Shown: one piece after another, positions 1 to 5,989 of the stretch | Layout of the letters: the number at the start of each line of letters is the position of its first letter | How positions within the stretch are numbered: position 1 is the stretch's first letter | Assembly: GCA_024638585.1 (NCBI GenBank) | Contig: JAHEKA010000110.1 | Span: 1 to 7,299, forward strand | Direction of reading: 5' to 3' | From: Rhodospirillales bacterium | GTDB lineage: Bacteria; Pseudomonadota; Alphaproteobacteria; SMXQ01 | DNA: 7,299 bases | Program-made: the position numbers and the translations under genes | The notes under the pieces: generated by a model | What the model saw: only the letters and a program-made list of their open reading frames with translations | Told to the model about the DNA's origin: nothing | Databases searched by the model: none

Positions 1-977
1 AAAAGATCGTCATTTCCGGGGTCGGCAAGACCCGGGAGGAAATCGCCCTGGCCCTCGAATCCGGCATCGGCCAGATCAACGTCGAATCGGTGGCCGAGAT
101 GGAGCTGATCTCCGCGGTGGCCGCGGAAAAGGGCGCAACGGCGCCGATCGCGGTGCGCGTCAATCCCGATGTCGATGCCAAGACCCATGAGAAGATCACC
201 ACCGGGCGCAAGGAGAACAAGTTCGGCATCGATCTCAGCCTGGCGTCGGAGGTCTATGCCAAGGCGGCGGGGCTGCCGGGCCTGGAAGTGGTCGGCGTGG
301 CGGTGCATATCGGCTCGCAATTGACCGACCTCATGCCGTTCCGCGATGCCTTCTCCCTGGTCGCCGAGCTGGTCGAAAGCTTGCGCGCCGAGGGCCATGA
401 CATCCGCCGCGTGGACCTCGGCGGCGGTCTCGGCATCCCCTATCAAGAAGAGGTTCCGCCGCCGCCCGCCGACTACGCCGCCATGGTCAAGGACACCACC
501 GGGCATCTCGACGTCGAGGTGGTACTGGAACCGGGCCGCATGATTGCCGGAAACGCAGGGATTCTGTTAACCCGTGTCTTGTACGTTAAGGAAGGCACGG
601 CCAAGAATTTCGTGGTGGTGGACGCCGGCATGAACGATCTGATGCGCCCCGCGCTCTATGACGCCTGGCACGGCATTGTCCCGGTCGCCGAACCCCCGGC
701 AGGCGGGGTTTTGACGGCCGTCGACGTGGTCGGACCGGTGTGCGAAACCGCCGATATTTTTGGACACGATCGTGCCCTTCCCGTGCTAAAATGCGACGAT
801 CTTCTTGCGATCCGGTCGGCCGGAGCCTACGGCGCCGTCATGGCGTCGACCTACAACAGCCGGCCGCTGGTTGCGGAAGTCTTGGTCAGGGATGACGCAT
901 TTGCCGTCATCCGGCCCCGCCAAAGTCTGGCGGAACTGCTGGGGGCGGATAGGATTCCCGACTGGTTGGGGTCCTGA
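1..977 (+). CDS. lysA: Diaminopimelate decarboxylase, 3' part (5' end outside window)
   Basis: This is a PLP-dependent fold-type III (alanine-racemase-like) decarboxylase. It converts meso-2,6-diaminopimelate to L-lysine and CO2, the last step of lysine synthesis, in the cytoplasm. The reading frame is open from the left edge (first full codon at base 3) to a TGA at 975-977, giving 324 codons. The family is usually about 420 residues, so roughly the first 100, including the PLP-binding lysine, lie outside. Visible family motifs are HIGSQ (306-320), the glycine-rich phosphate loop DLGGGLGIPY (414-443), EPGR (528-539), CETAD (741-755, the position of the CESGD active-site cysteine motif), and GAYG followed by YN (822-857). 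The ATG at 90 is internal, because clear LysA sequence continues upstream of it. CETAD instead of CESGD is a mild variant that keeps the cysteine and the acidic residue. The DUF4175 gene follows after 100 bp on the same strand. Identification is very secure. Confidence 0.96.
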   Translation, partial: KIVISGVGKTREEIALALESGIGQINVESVAEMELISAVAAEKGATAPIAVRVNPDVDAKTHEKITTGRKENKFGIDLSLASEVYAKAAGLPGLEVVGVAVHIGSQLTDLMPFRDAFSLVAELVESLRAEGHDIRRVDLGGGLGIPYQEEVPPPPADYAAMVKDTTGHLDVEVVLEPGRMIAGNAGILLTRVLYVKEGTAKNFVVVDAGMNDLMRPALYDAWHGIVPVAEPPAGGVLTAVDVVGPVCETADIFGHDRALPVLKCDDLLAIRSAGAYGAVMASTYNSRPLVAEVLVRDDAFAVIRPRQSLAELLGADRIPDWLGS

Positions 978-1077
978 TCCCAATAACCGGGCGCCGGCAC
1001 CCGGACCCCGAGGGAGGGGATGGCGAAGCCGGTAACGAGGCGGTCGAGGGACCGCAACGAATGAGGCCCGGTGTGCC

Positions 1078-3747
1078 ATGAGTGGCGAAAGAGAATTCCA
1101 GGACCCGGACGGTCCAGAGCATCTGCCTGAAGACACCGAACGTGAGCTGCGCCATCTCGGATGGAAGCTTGCGCTTGCCAGAATGGCGCTGGCCTGGGAG
1201 CGGCTGTGGCCCGCCCTGTGGCCGGCAGCGGGCATCGGCGGCGCCTTCATCGCCCTTGCCCTGTTCGACATCCTGCCGGCGCTGCCCATCTGGCTCCATG
1301 CCGCCGTGCTGATCCTGTTCGTCGCCGCCCTGGCCTATGCCCTCTGGCACGGCATCGGCGCCCTGGCCGTGCCCGACCGCGGCGCCGGGCAGCGGCGCAT
1401 CGAAAGCTCCACGGGCCTGCTGCACCGACCGCTCACCCTGTTGCGGGATCGGCTTGCCAGCGGCGGAGAAGACCCCGCGACCCGCTTCCTGTGGCGCCTT
1501 CACAAGTTGCGCAGCATCGAAAAGATCCGTGGCCTGCGGGTGGGTTTCCCCTCTCCCGGCCTGGCCCGGCGCGACCCTTGGGCGGTCCGCGGGCTGCTGA
1601 TCCTGATCCTTGCCATCGGCCTCACCATCGCCTGGGGCGACGCCACCAACCGCATCGCCCGCGCCTTGGCGCCGGGAGTCGGCGGAATCGTCAAGGGCCC
1701 GGCGGTGGTCGATATCTGGATCACCCCACCGGCCTATACCGGGGCCGCCCCGATCTTCCTGACCGCCGGCCGGGACCGGCGCCAGGACGGCAAGCCGGCC
1801 CCGCTCTTGGCCTCCACCGGCGGAGTCCCCGCCACCGGCATCCCCGGCCCCATCGCCATCCCCGAAGGCGCCACCATCCTGGCCCAGCTTTCGGGCGGTT
1901 GGGGCACGCCCAGCATCAAGATGGGCGCGCTCGACAGCGACTTCAAACCGGTGGCCGAAGCCACCTACAAGCTGACTGCCAAGGTCGACGCGCTGCCCGA
2001 CGTCAAGAAGATCAGCGTCATCCAGGGCGGGCGCGAAATCGGCTCTTGGCCGGTTTATGTCGTGCCCGATCAACCGCCCGCGGTCAGCTTTGGCGAGGAT
2101 CCCGGCCGCTCCGCGCGCGGCGCGCTCAGGATCGACCTCGAAGGCAATGACGATTACGGCTTCGTCGAGGCCAAGCTGGTGTTGCGCCGGGCGCGGGCCG
2201 GCGGCGAGGAGGTCAAGGATGAGATTCCCGGCCTCATCCTCAAGCCGAAGAAGGACGAAAAGAAAACCGACAAGGACGCGGACGAGAAATCCGCGGCCGA
2301 AAAAGAGGCCATGCTGGCCAAGCTGAATGTTTCGGAAACCCGCGACCTGCCGCTTCCCGGCTCCAACATCAAGGACGTCAAGGAAACCAGCTATCATGAC
2401 CTGACGGCACACCCCTGGGCCGGGCTGGAAGTCTATGTGCAGATCGTCGCCAAGGACGCGGCGGGCCAGCACGGGGTCAGCGATTCCGTCGCCGTGACCC
2501 TGCCCCAGCGGCATTTCCGCCACCCGGTGGCGCGCGCCCTGGTGATTCTGCGCAAGAGGCTTTCTTCTGACCCCAAATCCCGCGACGACGTGCAGGACGA
2601 ACTGGTCAACCTCGGCACCATCCCCGGGGCCTACGATCACGATACCGTGGTCTTCCTCTCGATCCAGGCGATGGCCAAGATGCTCCGCAGCCAGCCTGGC
2701 TTCGACACCATTGCCGAAGTCCAGAAGATGCTGTGGGAAACGGCGCTCCGGCTGGAAGACGGCAAGCTGTCCCAGGCCGAAAAGCGGCTGCGCGAGATCC
2801 AGAAGAAGTTGATGGAGGCGCTCAAGAAGAAAGCCCCCAGCGCCGAGATCCAGAAGCTCATGCGCGAGCTGCAGCAGGCCATGGCCGAATTCCTCAAGGA
2901 AATGATGAAGGGCATGAAGAACCTGCCCAATTGGGCCCGGCCGTTCGATCCCAACAGCCAAAACCTCTCCAGCCAGGACCTCCAGCGCATGTTGGACCGG
3001 GCCCGGGAATTGGCGATGACCGGCAATATGGAGGCCGCCCGCCAGCTCCTGTCGATGCTGCGCGAAATGCTGGAAAACTTGCGTTCCGGCCGCATGGCCA
3101 GGGGACGCGGACAGAACCAGCGCCAGTCTCAGGCTTGGAAGATGCTCCAGGACTTACAGGAGATGATGCGGCGCCAGCAGGAGCTGATGGACGAAAGCCA
3201 CCGCCAATCCCAGCAGGGGATGCGACAGGGCCAGCCGCCATCCACCAAGGACGGCGCCAGGCGCCAGGGCGACCTCAAGAAACAGCTGCAGGAAATGCTG
3301 CGCAAGTTTGGCGAAATGATGGGCCGGGTTCCCAAGTCGCTGGGCGATGCCGAGCTCGAGATGCGCGAGGCGCTGGAAGCGTTACGCAAGAACAAGCCGG
3401 GCGATGCCACCGGCCCCCAGGGCAAGGCGATCGAGAACCTGCGCCGGGGGCTCGGCCAAATGGCCCAGCAGTTCATGCGCCGCTTCGGCCAGGGCCGGGG
3501 TCGGGGACGCGGTCGGGGACGCGGCATGTTCGGCCGCCGCCCGGGGCAGACCCCCTTCGCCTACGACCCGCTGGGCCGCCAACTGCCCAATTCGGGCATG
3601 ACGTCAAGCGACGACGTGGATATTCCCGATGAGAGCGCGACCCAGAAGGCCTGGGAAATTCTCCAGGAATTGCGCCGTCGGGCCGGTGAAATCGGCCGTC
3701 CGGATCTGGAGATGGATTACCTGGAACGTCTGCTGCGCCGCTTCTGA
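1078..3747 (+). CDS. DUF4175 / TIGR02302 family inner-membrane protein with Gln/Met-rich coiled-coil C-terminus
   Basis: An 889-residue protein matching the TIGR02302 (DUF4175) description: long alphaproteobacterial proteins with two or three N-terminal membrane helices and a low-complexity Gln/Gly-rich C-terminus. No biochemical function is known to me. Hydrophobic helices are seen at about residues 45-65, 72-92 and 170-188. The loop between helices 2 and 3 is rich in Arg/Lys, so it is probably cytoplasmic, which places residues 190-889 in the periplasm. Residues 208-380 look like beta-sandwich segments, with a DIWITPPAYTG motif near 212 and NDDYGF at 357-362. Residues 389-415 form a Lys/Asp/Glu-rich insertion. 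Residues 542-800 are mostly helical and rich in Gln, Met, Glu and Lys, interrupted by Arg/Gly linkers. An uninterrupted run of five Arg-Gly pairs lies at 807-816. The ATG at 1078 has a weak GAGG at 1063-1066. Co-transcription with lysA is possible but not shown. Confidence 0.9.
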   Translation: MSGEREFQDPDGPEHLPEDTERELRHLGWKLALARMALAWERLWPALWPAAGIGGAFIALALFDILPALPIWLHAAVLILFVAALAYALWHGIGALAVPDRGAGQRRIESSTGLLHRPLTLLRDRLASGGEDPATRFLWRLHKLRSIEKIRGLRVGFPSPGLARRDPWAVRGLLILILAIGLTIAWGDATNRIARALAPGVGGIVKGPAVVDIWITPPAYTGAAPIFLTAGRDRRQDGKPAPLLASTGGVPATGIPGPIAIPEGATILAQLSGGWGTPSIKMGALDSDFKPVAEATYKLTAKVDALPDVKKISVIQGGREIGSWPVYVVPDQPPAVSFGEDPGRSARGALRIDLEGNDDYGFVEAKLVLRRARAGGEEVKDEIPGLILKPKKDEKKTDKDADEKSAAEKEAMLAKLNVSETRDLPLPGSNIKDVKETSYHDLTAHPWAGLEVYVQIVAKDAAGQHGVSDSVAVTLPQRHFRHPVARALVILRKRLSSDPKSRDDVQDELVNLGTIPGAYDHDTVVFLSIQAMAKMLRSQPGFDTIAEVQKMLWETALRLEDGKLSQAEKRLREIQKKLMEALKKKAPSAEIQKLMRELQQAMAEFLKEMMKGMKNLPNWARPFDPNSQNLSSQDLQRMLDRARELAMTGNMEAARQLLSMLREMLENLRSGRMARGRGQNQRQSQAWKMLQDLQEMMRRQQELMDESHRQSQQGMRQGQPPSTKDGARRQGDLKKQLQEMLRKFGEMMGRVPKSLGDAELEMREALEALRKNKPGDATGPQGKAIENLRRGLGQMAQQFMRRFGQGRGRGRGRGRGMFGRRPGQTPFAYDPLGRQLPNSGMTSSDDVDIPDESATQKAWEILQELRRRAGEIGRPDLEMDYLERLLRRF
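3499..3522 (+). repeat. 12-bp tandem repeat, two perfect copies, inside the DUF4175 gene
   Basis: The unit GGTCGGGGACGC occurs twice back to back (3499-3510 and 3511-3522), preceded by a degenerate GGCCGGG stretch. Being a multiple of three it keeps frame. It encodes most of the run of five Arg-Gly pairs at residues 807-816 of the DUF4175 protein. Copy number could vary by slippage without breaking the gene. Confidence 0.8.
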
Positions 3748-3762
3748 TCGGCTGCCGGCACC

Positions 3763-3793
3763 GGACCGCGTCGGACGGCCGGACGGCCGGTCC
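3763..3793. repeat. Short GC-rich repeat with flanking inverted arms in the convergent gap
   Basis: In the gap between the DUF4175 gene and the response-regulator gene, an 8-bp unit CGGACGGC is repeated twice in tandem (3772-3787). It sits between inverted arms GGACCG (3763-3768) and CGGTCC (3788-3793). The arms could form a 6-bp stem with a 19-nt loop. There is no T-tract on either side, so a classical intrinsic terminator is not supported. It may simply be low-complexity spacer DNA. Confidence 0.4.
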
Positions 3794-3837
3794 AAATCAC
3801 AGCCGCAGGCAGGACGCCCCGGGCGCGGCGCCGGCAT

Positions 3838-3855
3838 ACCACGCTGCGCCGTGGT
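3838..3855 (-). terminator. Possible hairpin directly after the response-regulator stop codon
   Basis: A 6-bp perfect inverted repeat, ACCACG and CGTGGT with a 6-nt loop, abuts the TGA stop of the minus-strand response-regulator gene. Its position fits a transcript-end or mRNA-stabilising hairpin for the minus-strand pair. No U-tract follows it, which argues against a strong intrinsic terminator. The call is weak. Confidence 0.3.
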
Positions 3856-4230
3856 TCAGTTCAGCTTTCCGTTGGTCTTCAACACCTTTGCGACGGCGTC
3901 GAGGATCTGGCGCAAGGTGAACGGCTTGGCGACGACGTCGTGAATGAGGGCATCGAGATTATGTGCCCTCTGGCGTTCCATGGCATAGCCCGACATCAAA
4001 AGGATCGGCAGTTCCGGTTGATCCCGCGCGACCTTGAGCGCCAGCGCGATCCCATCCATGCCCGGCATGACGATGTCGGTCAGCAGCAGGTCGAACTCCT
4101 TGATGGCAAGCTGGGAGAGCGCCTGAAGGCCATCCTCCACCGACGTCACGGTGTGGCCTTCCTGATCCAAGGCGCGACAGACGAATTCGCGGACGGCTCG
4201 TTCGTCCTCGGCAACCAAAATACGCGCCAT
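3856..4230 (-). CDS. Single-domain (CheY-like) response regulator
   Basis: A 124-residue stand-alone receiver domain with no output domain. All expected phosphorylation residues are present: acidic pair Glu8-Asp9, phospho-acceptor Asp52 in LLLTDIVMPGMDG, Ser80 at the Thr/Ser switch position, and Lys102 in the KPF motif. It would take phosphate from a histidine kinase or phosphotransferase and act by protein-protein contact. No kinase gene is in the window, so the partner is unknown. The ATG at 4228-4230 has an AGAGGA ribosome site (4242-4247, read on the minus strand) 11 nt upstream, which lies inside the end of the preceding zinc-ribbon gene. The two genes are 5 bp apart, indicating one operon with probable translational coupling. 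CpdR, another alphaproteobacterial single-domain regulator, is a possible relative. However, the segment after Ser80 (YAMERQRAHNLDALIHDVV) does not match the CpdR sequence I recall, so I give no symbol. Confidence 0.9.
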   Translation of the reverse strand: MARILVAEDERAVREFVCRALDQEGHTVTSVEDGLQALSQLAIKEFDLLLTDIVMPGMDGIALALKVARDQPELPILLMSGYAMERQRAHNLDALIHDVVAKPFTLRQILDAVAKVLKTNGKLN

Positions 4231-4235
4231 GGCGG

Positions 4236-5093
4236 CTACGGTCCTCTTTGAGCAAAATCTATGGCCAGTCCGGTGCCGCCGGTCGGCGGGTTCTGGAACC
4301 GGGTGATGAAGGATGCGGTTTCCCCGGGCAGAAGCCGGGTCTGGGCCGCGGTGAACGTCCAGTTGGCCAGTTCGCGGGAATCTTCGCCGCGGATCCAGGC
4401 CTGCAGTTCCGGCACTTGGCGAACCGAGCCGGAGGTATTGGTGACCTTCCCCCTGACCACGAGGAATGTACGGTCATCCTCGACCGTGTGGTTGTGGCTG
4501 ACCACTTCGATCCTGAGCCCCGCCGCGGCACCGTTGGTGGACAGACCCGCAGCCTTGTACAGCCGCTCCGCCGGAGGCCAGGCACGGACGATGGAATCCC
4601 GGGTCAAGACACCGCCCACCAGGATTGCCAGCACCAGCGTGACCAAGGCCACCCAGCCGATCATCGACGACGGCTTCGCAGCCTTGGCCGGGGTGCCTTC
4701 GTCCGACGGCCGATTGGGCCCGGCCGCGGCGACGGAGGGAAGCTCCAGTTTTTCGGTCAAGCCGGATTCAGGCTCCGGTATGGCCGCGGCCCCCGCCCTA
4801 TCCTCAGGCTCAGGCTCGCGCTCTTTCTCGGGCGGGGTCTCGTCTGCCTCCGGTTCCGGCGCCGCCGCTGCCGGCGGTGTCGCTGGAGCCGCCTCTGGCT
4901 GGGGTGCCGTATCCTCGGCCGGCTTATCCTGGTCCAGCGGCGCTTCCGGATCGACCGCCGTTACCGCCTCTTCGGCCGGCCCCTGGTTCCACGTTTCCTT
5001 GCAATTTGTGCATCGCACACGCCGTCCCTTGGCCCCGAAATTCTTCGGGTCCACCTTGTATCGTGTCTGACACGCGGGACAGGTGATGATCAT
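4236..5093 (-). CDS. MJ0042-type zinc-ribbon, single-pass membrane protein with DUF3426-like C-terminal domain
   Basis: A 285-residue protein of unknown role. The N-terminus carries a zinc ribbon with Cys5, Cys8, Cys28 and Cys31 in the MJ0042/zinc_ribbon_4 pattern (CPACQTRYKVDPKNF ... VRCTNCKETW). Residues 36-140 are a Pro/Ala/Glu-rich, acidic, probably disordered linker. Residues 144-164 form one transmembrane helix. About 188-282 resemble DUF3426, a beta-rich domain with the pattern V-x-G-x-V-x-N ... P-x-L-x-A-W ... LLPGE ... F. The expected topology is zinc ribbon in the cytoplasm and DUF3426 in the periplasm. The ATG at 5091-5093 was chosen over an upstream TTG (5136-5138) because the zinc ribbon of this family starts almost at residue 1 and because a GGAG-type site lies 9 nt upstream. 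It is the first gene of a minus-strand pair with the response regulator. The family and domain calls are secure, but the function is not known. Confidence 0.9.
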   Translation of the reverse strand: MIITCPACQTRYKVDPKNFGAKGRRVRCTNCKETWNQGPAEEAVTAVDPEAPLDQDKPAEDTAPQPEAAPATPPAAAAPEPEADETPPEKEREPEPEDRAGAAAIPEPESGLTEKLELPSVAAAGPNRPSDEGTPAKAAKPSSMIGWVALVTLVLAILVGGVLTRDSIVRAWPPAERLYKAAGLSTNGAAAGLRIEVVSHNHTVEDDRTFLVVRGKVTNTSGSVRQVPELQAWIRGEDSRELANWTFTAAQTRLLPGETASFITRFQNPPTGGTGLAIDFAQRGP

Positions 5094-5102
5094 GAACTGG
5101 TG

Positions 5103-5107
5103 CTCCA
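5103..5107 (-). promoter_or_regulatory. Ribosome binding site of the zinc-ribbon gene
   Basis: Read on the minus strand this is TGGAG, 9 nt before the ATG at 5093-5091. It supports that ATG rather than the upstream TTG as the start. Confidence 0.6.
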
Positions 5108-5139
5108 CATGCGCAGGCCCTGAGGTCCGCGCAACCAAT

Positions 5140-5154
5140 CTTAAAATTTATAAG
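5140..5154. promoter_or_regulatory. AT-rich near-palindrome overlapping the minus-strand -10 box
   Basis: Fifteen bases centred on 5147 form an inverted repeat, CTTA-x-AA-T-TT-x-TAAG, with a single mismatched pair. It overlaps the -10 element and probable start of the minus-strand promoter. A dimeric regulator could bind here, but it could also be a chance product of the local AT richness. Confidence 0.3.
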
Positions 5155-5175
5155 TGCTGGACAGGTTCATGGCAA
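5147..5175 (-). promoter_or_regulatory. Sigma70-like promoter for the zinc-ribbon/response-regulator pair
   Basis: On the minus strand a -35 element TTGCCA (5170-5175) and a -10 element TATAAA (5147-5152) are separated by exactly 17 bp. Each matches the TTGACA/TATAAT consensus closely. Transcription would start near 5140 and give a leader of about 47 nt before the ATG at 5093. The surrounding region is clearly AT-richer than the genes on either side. Confidence 0.6.
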
Positions 5176-5256
5176 GATACCGAGATCGAGGTTCAAGACA
5201 CGTGAATCGGCCGCAAATTCATGATTTCTCCCACACTCCGGGGCTTTGGGGTCGTA

Positions 5257-5262
5257 TATACT
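5257..5262 (+). promoter_or_regulatory. Possible -10 element upstream of ftsE
   Basis: TATACT differs from the TATAAT consensus at one base. It lies 34 bp before the chosen ftsE start, so it could give a leader of about 28 nt. No convincing -35 element is seen 16-18 bp upstream, so this is a tentative site in the 203-bp divergent intergenic region. Confidence 0.3.
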
Positions 5263-5286
5263 ATGTTTCAAAGTTGATAATTTCTT

Positions 5287-5290
5287 GAGG
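5287..5290 (+). promoter_or_regulatory. Ribosome binding site deciding the ftsE GTG start
   Basis: GAGG lies 6 nt before the GTG at 5297. That spacing supports this GTG over the in-frame TTG codons at 5246 and 5285, which would add residues (GSYILCFKVDN...) that FtsE proteins do not have. Confidence 0.65.
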
Positions 5291-5296
5291 CTTGCG

Positions 5297-5989
5297 GTGG
5301 TTCGGTTCCAAAACGTGGGCATGCGATACGGCCTCGGATCGGAGGTCCTGCACGACGTCAACTTCGAGCTCCGCCCCGGATCCTTCCATTTCCTGAGCGG
5401 CGCTTCGGGGGCGGGAAAGTCGTCGTTGCTCAAATTGATCTACCTCGCGCACCGGCCGTCGCGGGGCCTGGTGACCCTGTTTGACACCGATGTCACCACC
5501 GCCAGCCGCAACCAATTGGCCCTCATCCGGCGCCGAATCGGGGTGGTGTTCCAGGAGTTTCGCCTGCTCAACCACCTTTCGGTGATCGAAAATGTCGCCC
5601 TGCCCCTGAAGGTCAGCGGCCAGGATTGGGAAGAAAACCGCCAGCATGCGGTGGAACTGTTGAACTGGGTGGGCCTGGAAGACTGCATCGATTCCTCGCC
5701 CCAGGTCCTCTCGGGCGGTCAGAAACAGCGCGTCGCCATCGCCCGCGCGGTAATCAGCCGGCCCGAACTGCTTCTCGCCGACGAGCCGACGGGCAATGTC
5801 GACGATGTCATCGCGCTCCGGTTGCTTTACCTGTTCGAGGAGCTCAACCGGCTGGGGACCACGGTGATCATCGCCACCCATAGCGAAGCCTTGATGGAAC
5901 GGTTCGCCCATCCCCGGCTTCACCTGTCGGAGGGCGCATTGCTGGGACCGCTGACCGGGCCGCCGACGCAGCCGGGATTCGCATCATGA
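5297..5989 (+). CDS. ftsE: Cell division ATP-binding protein FtsE
   Basis: A 230-residue ABC-type ATPase that pairs with FtsX at the division site on the inner membrane. In well-studied bacteria FtsEX uses ATP hydrolysis to control periplasmic peptidoglycan hydrolases rather than to transport a substrate. All ATPase motifs are intact: Walker A GASGAGKS (35-42), Q-loop Gln86 in VVFQEF, signature LSGGQ (138-142), Walker B LLLADEP (158-164) with catalytic Glu163, D-loop near Asp169, and H-loop His195. The N-terminus, read from the GTG at 5297, is MVRFQNVGMRYG, as expected for FtsE. Length is normal for the family. The stop overlaps the ftsX start as ATGA (5986-5989), the usual sign of translational coupling. 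MacB/LolD-type ATPases share this fold, but the ftsX partner next to it settles the call. Confidence 0.95.
   Translation: MVRFQNVGMRYGLGSEVLHDVNFELRPGSFHFLSGASGAGKSSLLKLIYLAHRPSRGLVTLFDTDVTTASRNQLALIRRRIGVVFQEFRLLNHLSVIENVALPLKVSGQDWEENRQHAVELLNWVGLEDCIDSSPQVLSGGQKQRVAIARAVISRPELLLADEPTGNVDDVIALRLLYLFEELNRLGTTVIIATHSEALMERFAHPRLHLSEGALLGPLTGPPTQPGFAS

Noticed and set aside
741..755. CETAD in place of CESGD in LysA as a sign of altered specificity
   Set aside because: The cysteine and acidic residue are kept, and Thr/Ala variation at these positions is, as far as I recall, ordinary in alphaproteobacterial LysA.
987..1004. Inverted repeat CCGGG/CCCGG after lysA as a terminator
   Set aside because: The stem is only 5 bp with an 8-nt loop and no T-tract follows; such short GC palindromes are expected by chance at this GC content.
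1161..2150. A 329-codon plus-strand frame inside the DUF4175 gene
   Set aside because: It is extremely rich in Arg, Pro, Gly and His, typical of a +1/+2 shadow of GC-rich coding DNA, and lies fully inside a gene with good evidence.
907..2961. A 684-codon open frame on the minus strand opposite the DUF4175 gene
   Set aside because: Its composition (Gly/Ala/Gln/His/Arg-rich, no recognisable domain) is what the complement of a GC-biased coding frame gives. The plus strand frame has membrane helices and a family match, and no credible start signal or neighbour supports the antisense frame.
3856..4230. Naming the response regulator cpdR
   Set aside because: It is a single-domain receiver like CpdR, but the C-terminal half differs from the CpdR pattern I recall and no CckA/ChpT genes are nearby. 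A reciprocal search against Caulobacter CpdR would decide.
4248..5123. A 291-codon plus-strand frame opposite the zinc-ribbon gene
   Set aside because: It is Arg/Gly-rich with no domain, and is the complement of a gene with four zinc-binding cysteines, a membrane helix and DUF3426 features.
5246..5296. Longer FtsE with a 17-residue N-terminal extension from a TTG at 5246
   Set aside because: The extension is not seen in FtsE proteins and overlaps the candidate -10 site; the GTG at 5297 has a well-placed GAGG and gives the expected MVRF start.
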